28,211 bases of DNA from Lingula anatina (taxonomy: Eukaryota > Brachiopoda > Lingulata > Lingulida > Lingulidae): the NCBI RefSeq assembly GCF_001039355.2, contig NW_019776052.1, positions 22,909-51,119 of the forward strand. Direction: 5' to 3'. The notes beneath the pieces were generated by a model. That model did not search any database, was not told the origin of the DNA, and saw only the letters and a program-made list of their open reading frames with translations. The position numbers and the translations under genes are program-made. This document shows positions 10,101 to 20,610 of the stretch, piece by piece (position 1 is the first letter of the stretch; every line of letters starts with the position of its first letter).

Positions 10101-13100
10101 GGAGCATTAATGCAGTAGATTAGCAGCATGATAGAAGCATGTTTCAAATATGCTAATTAGCTCCCACATCGAAGCAGATTTGAAGCATGTTTGCAGTATG
10201 ATTACAGTAGTCTACTGCGCTGGAGTATCTACTGCGTTTTCTTGCGGGTGCTGATCATGACTATGCACGCTATTTATACCTTTTCGAGTAACAGTGTTTT
10301 TTTAGCGTCCGTATGCATGGCACTTCTCATTACGTTGAAGTTTTTTTCTCAAAAGAAATATACCACTGGACTACAATGCATTCTTTTTAAATTCATAGAC
10401 AAGATTTTTCATCAAGAAGTTTAGACCACTTTAGGGGCTAAAGTTTTTTCGTGAAACCAACCCTTGTTGAAACAATTGCTCTGTGGCTGACTACCTGTAG
10501 AACTGAACAGCTTATCAATTTGAAGAGAAATAATTCTGGACATTGCATTGTGTGTCTAACCAAATATCCCGCTCACATTTATTCGTGAATGTCCCAAGTG
10601 GATTCTTTAAAAAATGAATAAATAGATTTTAACACTTCAACCTTTCTTATGCTAACTAGTTCTGTTTTTAAATTGCGTAAGTTAAAAAATGCGACACCTC
10701 ATTTTCTTTTCAAATATGATAAATAATCACTTAATGACAGGTTGTCAGCATCTAGACTCATGTTTGTACAACTGAATTACACGCCAAAGAGTCGCTCTCC
10801 GTGTTTATTTTGTTTCCTTCTCTTGCACTACAATTAATGTCTATAAATATGAACTATTATTCTTTGAGACGTACCTCACTTTTTCTTTACACGAATCACA
10901 TTTTTTTGTAATTGTGAGTGCCTTACACGTAACGTGGATAACGATNATTAATTGATCGTTTGATATGGCACAAACTAATATATCTAGTGCCAACTAGTAG
11001 TTACAGATACTATTCTATGAAAAGAAAATTACACTTCACGGAAGATTTTTCAAAATAAAAGTCTCCATAATGCCGTTGAAAGTAGTAAAAATAATACATT
11101 TTTATCATTCATGCCAGTGAATATGTTGGCATCTAATCAGTCCTCATGATAAGTAAAACACCAACTCGTTTGGAATGCCACATTTTTGAGCGTTCGTGTC
11201 TTCGAATACTGTACACTACATTTTTAAAATATATTTCAGCTGACGTACCAGGCAGGGGTGTCGTACAAAACGTTCATGTTCACCTTTGCCGGTGTGATAC
11301 TTTTTCTGTCTTCTGTCAACACATTCACCCTACCACCTAGACAGGATGACGACGGGAACAACATTGACATCGCCTGTTGTTTTAAGATACGCAAGCGGCA
11401 AAGAGGCAAAACAGAATCGTCTAAACCGAACACCAGCACTTGTACAAACGCTGATCATGTACCTACAGCAAATGAGAGGCAAAGTGGTCAGCAGGTTTTA
11501 GAGCAAGGTTGGTCAAACGCAGCATACATGCCTGATGATGTAAGCACAGAACCAAAGTGTGGTGTTCCTTCCATCGGAAGTGCCACTCCAGAGTTAGCAA
11601 GTAAAGAGAAAGCAGATGGAGATGTCACTCGGGAAAAAGCTGATGAAATTATTTGTCAAGGCACTATTTGTCAACATGAGAATAATACCAATCATACAGA
11701 AATGCGCGTTGATGGAATTGGGCAGATATCATGCACAATAGAAAACTCTCCAGGCAAGGAAAATGGCGAAAGTGCTAACAACTGTTTTCTACATGACACG
11801 TTACTGATTATCAAAAGACCCTCTTTTTGGATGCTAATGCTGTGGTTTCTGTGCCAAAATACCCTCATTGTCACATATCAAGGCAGTTTTTATGCAATTA
11901 TCAATTACTATGGAAATAATGTCAAAGATAAAGGTAATTGATTTATTATCACTGTAACCAATTTGCTGCATAAACTTTTTTAACGTGTAACGCACGTATC
12001 CCTTCCTATCTCCTTCATGTCGCTTGGTTTCCACCATCTTTACACAAAACACAACACAAATATATTCATATTTCTAATTACATTTCAGTAAGTACGTATA
12101 CGGACGTGTATTCCTGGTTCCAAGTGGGTCCTCTGATCTGGGCCTTGCTGAACGGTTTGATGTTGGACAAACTTGTTTCCAGAGCAACCGCGGATGGTAA
12201 TTAAGATCATATATGTGCTTTCGATTAACGGCAACTGTTTCCTCGTATACGTATAAATATTAGTTGGTTTCATTGGATTTTAGTTAATTATAGGTTTTAG
12301 CTGCAAAGGGTGTTCAACATGTATCGTTACCATTTTATAATAGCAGCTTCTGTGGCTCTTTTGTACATGTGTGGCCATGGCTTTGTGAGCTGTCGCTGTC
12401 TAAAGAATACTTCAATATTTAATATCAATATATCCAACAAATGCAATTTAGACCGATGTCAGAATAGAATCGTAGTCATTTAACTTTGAAAGAAATGAAC
12501 TGCATCAAAGTTGAAATGCCATGCTATATCATAGACCCTCTGAGACAACAGTGACTTCTTTTGTTCTTGAATCGTAGTCTCTATGCATTTTAGATCACAC
12601 AGAATCGACCCGCCTACACAATATAATGGGAGAAATGACTTTGAATATTTCATAATTTTCGTTGGACGGCAACGGAAATGACTCTCTTCATATAGAGAGA
12701 AAGTACATCTGTATTCCCTGACAATTGTTAACCATTTATGAGTAATATATAATACCGATTATCTTAATATTATTAAAAAATGTGATATACTTGTAATGTA
12801 TACACATGGTATTGGAGAAGTACATGCATGATTCACGTACTGATACCATTATATATTTCAGACAAAGAGCGGTGCTTCGTGGTTCCATTTTTCATCACAG
12901 TTTTGGCAGGACTAATCGCCTCCATTGCGTGCATCATCCCCATTATTGAGATGCAGTTTGTGGCCATTTTGTTTCATTCTATGTTGAAAACCGGGAGTTA
13001 TGCCTCCCATTTGGCATATATAGCCTCCACGTAAGTATAGATGTTATAACACAGTCTATTAACATGTATTTCCACCTTTCCTATAAGCTTCTTTGTCCCT

Positions 13101-13840
13101 AATAACAATTTGCAGAACCATTTCATTTTCATGGCACAAGACCCTGGTTGAATTAGCAATGAACATCACACAAAGGCATAATTACGCATTACAGTGACTC
13201 AATCAACATATAAGACTAGTTTACAAATATATATTACATCAAAACATTCAAATTGTAGGTTTCCAAAGGAACATTTTGGGAAGACCTATGGAATACAAAT
13301 TGGTATCGGATTTTTGTTCACCTTTATTGAATATCCAATATTCGCCTGGTATAAATACAGCCTGGAAAGTGACCCATTCTGGGTATGTTTAGGAACTGTT
13401 ATTGTAATAGATCGGGTAATATAGAGTTACATAAATTAGGCTCTTGGATGTGTGGTCGAATATTTATCACTAAATATTATTCAATCATCTTAGGCTTTTC
13501 GAGGTTTTGCAGAATAGCTGCAATTAAATCTCCAGATGGCGACACAATGCAAATCACGAACAACCGCAAAGCAAACAGTGTGTTTACATTACTTTTTCTA
13601 CCTTACAGTTGACTTCCGACTATTTGGGAAAAATCTAATATCACGGAATTATAACGGTTTGGATACTTTGACTGATGTGTGATAATGATGAAAACTCGGC
13701 GTGGTAAATATATATCTTTTATTTAATTTTCACAGTTGGGAGTACTGTTCCTGGGAATATGTCTCACCGCCAGCTGTTTGCCTTTTTACCTTCTTTGGAG
13801 TCGGTGTCGCTCCACGAGGTCTAACAGCTACACGCTTTAA
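7105..13840 (+). CDS. SLC43A3-like: Gene B: SLC43A3-like transporter with exons 2 and 3 missing
   Basis: Exon 1 is 7105-7478 (an alternative Met at 7114 aligns with the start of C). It is followed only by exons equivalent to 4-8: 11240-11933, 12089-12196, 12862-13030, 13259-13382 and 13736-13840. Exon 1 is intact: TM1, sequons NAS and NCT, conserved Cys, TM2 and motif A (GYIYDHCGTVCVR). Exons 4-8 are also open and well conserved, and the protein ends in SYTL. Nothing matching exon 2 (..AGGF.LMALAER) or exon 3 (GTEWLLFPG..) was found on either strand in 7479-11239. Joining exon 1 to exon 4 directly is out of frame and makes GTC-TGA, an immediate stop. Either this copy is a pseudogene, or exons 2-3 were lost in assembly: single Ns stand at 7619 and 10946. 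Intron 5 (12197-12861) aligns with that of gene A. Confidence 0.7.
7507..7618 (+). mobile_element. MITE-2 copy 1, partial
   Basis: Begins CCCGCAAGAAAACGCAGTAG and follows the full copy at 9966-10248 for about 110 bp, stopping at the N at 7619. It lies in intron 1 of gene B. The right half is absent. Confidence 0.75.
7619..7619. other. Ambiguous base (N)
   Basis: A single N that falls inside a MITE-2 copy, exactly where similarity to the other copies stops. This is compatible with an assembly join or a collapsed gap. Confidence 0.9.
7620..8960. other. Foreign block in gene B intron, first part
   Basis: No similarity to intron 1-3 sequence of genes A, C or D. It contains a degenerate direct duplication: around 7945-8090 and again 8221-8390, sharing CCACGAAAG.GAGG, TAAATAAAACCACA-like and TTCTTG.AAGGCA words about 280-300 bp apart. 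Open frames near 8626-8952 show no recognisable protein family. It is probably old transposon sequence. Confidence 0.5.
9168..9410. mobile_element. MITE-1 copy 2
   Basis: A 243-bp element with terminal inverted repeats (CACACCATGGATAATAG at the left; the complement of the right end is CACACAATGGACAATAG) and TA on both sides (9166-9167 and 9411-9412). It matches the uninterrupted parts of copy 1 at 3341-5048 in reverse orientation, including a shared AGTAGACCAGGCATTATAAC word. Non-autonomous, no coding sequence. Confidence 0.8.
9966..10248 (+). mobile_element. MITE-2 copy 2, full length
   Basis: A 283-bp element: the left end is CCCGCACGAAAATGCAGTAG and the complement of the right end is CCCGCAAGAAAACGCAGTAG. 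The interior is rich in GCAGTA/TACTGC words, so it folds on itself. No clear target-site duplication. Partial copies are at 7507-7618 and 20037-20221. Confidence 0.85.
10249..10945. other. Foreign block in gene B intron, last part
   Basis: AT-rich, with no coding similarity and no match to other units. It ends at the N at 10946. Intron 3 homology to genes A and C starts at about 10956 (GTTTGATATGGCACAAACTA). Confidence 0.5.
10946..10946. other. Ambiguous base (N)
   Basis: A single N about 10 bp before recognisable intron 3 sequence resumes. Together with the N at 7619 it brackets the block that replaces exons 2-3. Confidence 0.9.
13095..13217. repeat. Dispersed ~120-bp repeat, copy in gene B intron 6
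   Basis: Starts GTCCCTAA and ends ACATATAAGAC. It is clearly similar to 22002-22122 in the C-D spacer, sharing AACATCACACAAAGG-like and TGACTCAAT.AACATATAAGAC-like words. It is absent from the same intron in genes A and C. No terminal inverted repeats seen. Confidence 0.65.
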
Positions 13841-14879
13841 AGTTCTAGCCAGCACGTGAGACAGAATGGCTGCAGCCCCTCCAGACAAGACGAGTGTTCT
13901 GCTACATATACTCCTGTACCATGAGAATACAGTTTAAACCAAGACGTTCAACTAATTTGGAAGTATACTGCCCGGTTAATGTAACCTCTCCTACATGTAA
14001 ATCGGGAACTACATGTATATACACCTACAGGAACAGACTCACGGATATTTTTTTACAGTCTTCCAAATAATCGCTGTTGATCTTTCTTCCATTTCTTACT
14101 GCCTTCCGACAGAAAAAATATATACCCATCATTTTAAATTCTGATCAACTTACGCGAGACTCAGAGGACTACTTTCGTCCGGTTCTATAAGAGAGGAGAG
14201 ACCCGTCTTTGGCTACGCTAATCTCGACTGCACACCCAAACCACATGCTGAAGTGTCCAAAACTTAAATTGAATGGATTCATAGTTATATTCAGTCTTTA
14301 ACATATATGTGTATAGAACAAAAATCCACGAGTCTCAATTTAAATTTTTATTTTTATTTTCACTATTTCTTTACATTACGCAAAGAGTCCTACATGGTAA
14401 CGTATGGTAACGGATGTTCCGGGTCATTTATACATTACATAATGATTTTTTTACAAATATTTAAACGTGCACAGGGGGCTTTGCGTCATGCCTAATACTA
14501 CGCAACGTATGTACCCCAGAAAAATTGTCAAAACGTTTCATTTTGTTCAAGTACATGGTTCAACAGAAAACAGAATCTTTTGTTGAAGTAATGATAGCGA
14601 TGTACTATGTTAATTAACCATCAGTTTTATAAAACATGGAACACGCCTTCGGGGACTGGTCAATTAAAGGCCATTGAGTGGGGATATTTGTTCATTTTTC
14701 GAGGACAATTCGATTTGGGCCCAATATCAGAGATCGCAACTACCTAGGAAAGTACCCAGTAAGCAGTGACTTGAAAATCGAATGTCACACACTCACGCAC
14801 AGATAGAAAAAGGTGATTATTCTAAACAATCTGTTACACTAAATATACAAGTTAAAAAACATTACTTTTTCTTGGTTAT
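13841..14879. other. B-C spacer, first part
   Basis: The start (13841-14040) is homologous to the extended coding tail and 3' UTR of gene A. The rest aligns in patches with the A-B spacer but lacks the MITE/LINE insertion, so it is the unoccupied site. No gene seen. Confidence 0.55.
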
Positions 14880-15200
14880 TAAATTTGCAAATAAAATAAC
14901 AGTGCACAAAGCCAAGAAATCCAAAATGAAATTATCAAAGTATTGCAGAACCAGATCGAAACATTGGGGGTTTAATGAAGACACATGGAAGATTTTCAAC
15001 CTTAACCGGAACTATAGACGGCTGCTATTCCCATTGCACCAACTAGAGGGGGGAAATAACAAAATGACGCCCTATTTGCCAAGACACAACCAATGATCAC
15101 CTGTTTGATTTCCGGTGCCGCAGACGCCAAGGGTTTTGTCCCTGTTCTATTAAACGTAATGCATCAGCAGATAAATATGCTTACACCTACAGAAATCTAT
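14880..15200 (+). pseudogene. Second fossil exon 3 of an SLC43A3-like gene
   Basis: 15009-15155 matches exon 3, for example GATTTCCGGTGCCGCAGACG and CTATTAAAC before a retained donor GT. The preceding intron-2-like sequence (AATGAAATTATCAAAG) is also present. About 24 bp are missing from the middle relative to the 170-bp exon, the acceptor AG has become CG, and the frame is interrupted. It shares derived changes with the relic at 5961-6131, such as AAAC at the donor, so both descend from one relic. Confidence 0.78.
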
Positions 15201-15850
15201 TCAGCCTGAGAATCCCACAATGTTATACAGAGCGTGTGTATCAAAGTAAGTGAAATAAAACACGTCAGGGCCATATGTATGAGGCGACGATGAGGTATAA
15301 ATGGTTACCCTCACAAACGTGAAATGTTCATATTATTCAGGTGATCCGTAATGCACCCCATTTTTGTGACTGGTGAATACGGCTTTTTATTCTTCCCCTT
15401 CGAATATATAGCTTTATTTGCGTTTTGTAAATTAATGATCCGATTCTAGTGAGCTGTAATCCCTTCACCCCCTCATTTTGTATTGATATGAACCGCTTCT
15501 TTTGTGTGATGCAGGCGGTATTGAATTACTGACAAGGGTAAATATCAGCTGGAATAAATGTGTTATCCACTGCTTCACGGTGTTTGACTGTATGGAGCTT
15601 ACGCCAGAGTCAGCATTTCATTCACTATAGACTTACGTTGTACAGGTAAGAGACCAATCATTATTCTGAAAATAAGCATTTTTACGTCATCCGTTATAGC
15701 ACCTTGCATCATCATTCGGTTTTTTAATCTCAACACAGGTGTGACTAGTTTACCAATGGGTAAAATATCAAATCAAACTAATGCTCTTGTGTATGTATAC
15801 CTGAGTCACTATTAACTTTGCGTAATTAGCGTTAATCCACGACAAACGGC
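15201..15850. other. 5' flank of gene C
   Basis: No coding sequence. Alignable in patches with the gene B 5' flank and ending with the TGAGTCA block at 15802-15808. Confidence 0.5.
15802..15808 (+). promoter_or_regulatory. TGAGTCA (AP-1-like) site upstream of gene C
   Basis: Same block, at the same distance from the start codon (about 43-49 bp), as in gene B. Promoter function is inferred. Confidence 0.45.
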
Positions 15851-18800
15851 ATGACACGAACAACGTGTTGGAAATTATTCTGCACTGCCTTCGGAATCTT
15901 AGAAGCGGCGGTTTACTCTTTTACGTTATTCGGATGGCCAGCATTTGTGTATATATTCATCGAGGAAAAATTTTACTACTCCCGTTGTCACTTTGATCCC
16001 AGAGTGAATGCTAGCATTGACACGGTAGAACATGCCTGTACTGTTCTGGGGAATTGTACAGAAGAACATGATGCAGATCACGTTAAAAAGTGCAATGAGC
16101 AAGAAGAGATGCTAAATCTTGTTTACACCGTCGCTATAATCTGCTCAGCGTCTCTTCCCGTGTTGGGGTATATCTATGATCACTGCGGGACAGTTTGTGT
16201 GAGGATCCTATCCATGTAAGTACATCACTACACAGCTGATACGTTTAAGGTGACTGGTGTTATAATTATAGCGTGAAGTTTTTATCCGTTGTCTTCACGG
16301 GGGCGTCTCGATAGTCCGAAGGTTCATTAGTCCGAAGGTTCATTGGTCCGAAAAGTGGTAACATTTTTATCGATTTTTTAATCAAGGGTTCATTGGTCCG
16401 AAGGTTCTATAGTGAACATTCGGACCTATGAACCTTCGGACTATTGAACCTTCGGACTATCGCTACGGCCCCGTCTTCACAGTCTGTCCACATTGTTCTT
16501 CAAATGCACGAACTTGAGGCAATAGATTATTTAACAACAGCTAAAATCAGAATTATTACTAGTCCAGTTTCACCTGAAAAGACGAATAAGGGTAAACATT
16601 TATGTTTCGTGGTAACCTCTATCTATGAGTACGTTTCCTCCCGTCCCCTACTCAATGTAACTCCACAGAAATGTGTAGAGGCCATATCCGAGAGACAGAC
16701 AGAACCTAGATATCAGCCCCTCAAAGTCCCGGAAGCTGTAACTAAAGGCCAAACGAGCAAGTCTAAACATAAAGGACAAAGCCTATCTGACATTTGTCTG
16801 TCTTATATATGCCATGTCTTATATATAACTGACGAAAGGGAAGAGGGTTCACTACATTCTTTCATGTATATACAGGCGTCAGAGATGACTCGGGTAACCT
16901 CACAGCCTGCAACGGTGTCATGTGAGATATTGTGACATTGTAGTGGGAATGGTTCTGATTTTAGCTGTCGCTTAAGTACACAGACTAGATTTTTTATCAT
17001 CAAAGTACCTATAAAGAATTTTTTCGTGCACCTACCAGTAATTCTACATCTACTGATTTGCTGGTATTTATTGTTGGTTGCTACGGGATGAACGAACGAC
17101 TGTGATAACATGCGATACGAAGACACCTGCATCTTGCTGTCTGAGTTTAATATTATATAAAGTATATAAGATATATATAAAATATAGAAATATATCTGAA
17201 AAAATATATATATTTTGTGTTTTATCAAAGCTGCAACTATTCAATCGGAAAACCCTGTGCTTGCAGGATAAATGGGACCAAAATAACACCTACAAAAAAT
17301 TGATAAATACTATGGCCGCTTCATTGATGTTATGCCTTCGAAAGAAGTTGACAGGTTATAGTGGCCAAATAAAATGCTAATTTTGTGCGATGTATTGGTC
17401 ATAAGAATAGTTTGGTTATAAAGTTTATATTTTTTCAAAAAGATTTCTGTGTGCTGGTGGATTCTTCCTGATGGCATTAGCTGAGAGAGGTAAGAGAATA
17501 TAAAATATTTATCATGATATCCATTGGAAATATTCTAAATCAATCAAAGCAATCAGCGTGAGGTAATACACATGCTTGCAAAGATTACTACAAAAAAATA
17601 AACATTCCAAATGGCAGAGAGCCTCATACATGACCAGGGAAACACTCCATTTCTCAGGGTTATAGATTTTTCAAATTTAGCTGCAGTTCTTATAAATAAA
17701 CTGTAAATAATGACCAGAAAATCCAAATGAAGTTATTAAAGTATTAATTCCGGGACAATGCAGACCAAAAAATTGGGCCAATAATCACGATTGGGGCATT
17801 TAACATTTTCATAGGAACAGAATGGCTGTTATTTCCTGGGGCTGCATTCCACATGATGGGAGGCGTCCAGTTGGACATAACTGACGTCCAAGTGGCCGGA
17901 TTATTTCCTAAGCTAAAGGCAACACTCATATGTCTGGTTTCCGGTGCCGCAGACGTCAGTGGTTTTGCTCCTATTCTGTTAAAGGTAATTCATGTATATG
18001 CGTGTATGCTAATTGTCGCAGAAATGTTCTAAAACTCGACGAACACATCGGTAATTACTGCTTTGATATGGTACAACCTAATATATCTAGTGAAAAATAA
18101 CAGTTGCGGAAAGTTTTCTATGGAAAGAAAAGTAGCTTTCATGAAAGACTTTTTTTTTTAATAAACCCCCTATAAAAATATTACTTTTTATCATTCATAT
18201 CATTGCTGTTGTTGGCATCTACGACTACGCGGTCTTCATAATGTATGAAACTCCTACTAATTTGAAATTCTGCAGTTTTGAATATATCTTTCTTTGAATA
18301 AACTAGATTTTTAATGTCACATTTTTTTAACAAATTGCAGATGGCCTACCAGACCGGAGTTTCGTATAAAACGAGCATGTTCACCTTTGCCGGAATCATA
18401 CTTGTTATATCTTCTGTCAACACAATCACCCTTCCACCTAGACAGGATGACGACGGAAATAATATTGACATAGCTTGTTGTTTTAAAATACTCAAAAGCC
18501 AAAGCGCAACCAAAGAACCGTCTAAACCATACACCAGCACTTGTACAAACGCCAAATATGTACCTAAAGCAAACGAGAAGCATAAAGGTCATCAGGCTTT
18601 AGAGCAAGGTTGGAAAAACGTAGCATACATACCTGATGATGTAAGCACAGAACCAAAATGTGGTATTCGTTCCACTGGAAATGTCACTCCAGAGGTAACA
18701 AGTAAAGTGAAACCAGATGGAGATGTAACTCGGGAAAAAAACGATGGCATTATTGGTCATCATGATTTTAATAATGGCACCAGTTGTCAAAATAAAAATA

Positions 18801-20571
18801 ATATCAATCATACACAAATGCAAGTCGACGGAATTGAGCAGATATCGTGCGAAATAGAAAACTCTCTAAGCAAGGAAAATGGCGAAAGTGCTAACAACTG
18901 CTTTCTACATGACACGCTACTGATCCTCAAACTCCCAGCATTTTGGGTGTTGATGCTGTGGTTTTTGTGCCAAAATACAATCATTGTCACTTATCAAGGC
19001 AGTTTTTACTCTATGATCAATTACTATGGAAATAATGTCAAAAATAAAGGTAATTGATTTACTTGGATATTATCATTGTAACTGGTTTGCTTCATAAGCA
19101 TTTTTAAAATGGAATGCATACGTCCTTTACTTTTCACTATCATAACACAAAAAACAGCAAAAATCTATTTCACTGAACCATTATTGCATTACAGTTAGTA
19201 CGTATACGGACGTGTATTCCTGGTTCCAAATGGGTTCTCTGTTTTGGGCTTTGCTGACTGGTTTGATGTTGGACAAACTTGTTTCCAGGGCAACCACAGA
19301 CGGTAATTAACATGAATGTAATATTAATTGGTCGAAGAGTGACGTGTTTCTTTTTTAACGATTATATACCGATCATATATACGCTTTCTATCATGGAGAA
19401 GTGTTCTCTCCTATAAGTATGGTTTCTTTCAATTTTAGGGTTATATCTGCAACGGATCCCTTCTGCATTAACGTTCACAAATGGTTTTCAATCTATTGTC
19501 GAACATTTGGTGTATTTTTTTACAGTTCTTACATTTGTTCTGCAATGAATGTAACAGTTCGAGAACTGATTTTGGAAAGTCCTTCAGAATGTCCTAGAAA
19601 AATGTAAGTAATTAAAGGGATAATAACTCTTCGTATGAGATCTATATTTCACAATAAAAACCTTGTGAATAACTCATACAAATATAATATATTCTGTTTT
19701 ACCACAAAAACAGCAGTTATAGCTTTTATTCTGATATCTGAACTTGTCTTTAGACCATGTGACCTCCATTGATGTCTATACTCTGTTAAAATCTCTTAAG
19801 AGATTTTAACAAAAAACCAAACTTTTTAGAAAAAAACCAGGGACTAACTTTGAATGTAAAAATGGATTCATTAACCATTGGTAAGTATGGGAAAATTGTT
19901 GTTTACTCCAGTAAAATTCATTTTTTTGCCGAAACGAAGAGTTATTATTGCTTTAAAAGAGAGAAATATTTTGTTATAGCTAGGGCAGATTGAGAAAAGT
20001 AAGGGAGCTTTAATGAGACAAAATTCCGTAGCGGATCCCGCACGAAAATGCAGTAGTATCGAAGTAGCAAAGAAGAATTAACGCAGTAGTGGTGTGGAGC
20101 ATATTTGCAGTAGAAATGCAGTATAGCCTACTGCAATTTTACTCCAAAAAGTACCAAAAAGTACATAGGTTTGTACAGAGAGGAGCATTAATGCAGTAGA
20201 TTAGCAGCATGATAGAAGCATATTGGAGAAGCGAGTATATGGTCCACGTACTGATACCATCATACATGTATATTTCAGACAAAGAGCGATGCTTCGTGGT
20301 TCCATTTTTCCTCACAGTTTTGGCCGGATTCATCGCCTCCATTGCATGCATCATCCCGTTTATCGAGATGCAGTTTGTGGCCATTATGTTTCATTCTATG
20401 TTGAAAACCGGGAGTTATGCCGTGCATATGGCATATGTAGCAATAGCGTAAGTAGATTTGGTGACACAGTCTGCGCGCATGTATTTCCGCCTATAGGCTT
20501 CTTTGTTTTAGAAAATCGAATTGGTGGCCCAAATTCTAGGGTCATATTATAAAGAATCACGCACGTATGTC

Positions 20572-20610
<39 letters not shown>

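Noticed and set aside
16444-16935. 163-codon open frame in intron 1 of gene C
   Set aside because: It starts inside the fold-back MITE, has no recognisable domain, no counterpart in other copies and no plausible splice context. Most likely a chance open frame.
17068-17289. AT-rich tract in gene C intron 1 as a matrix attachment region or RNA gene
   Set aside because: Only simple TATA/AAATAT composition is visible. No stem, box or conserved motif supports a specific feature.
19401-19607. 68-codon open frame in intron 5 of gene C as an extra exon
   Set aside because: Using the acceptor-like site at 19437-19438, the phase set by exon 5 leads to a stop. Genes A, B and D lack the frame, and SLC43 proteins need no extra segment here.
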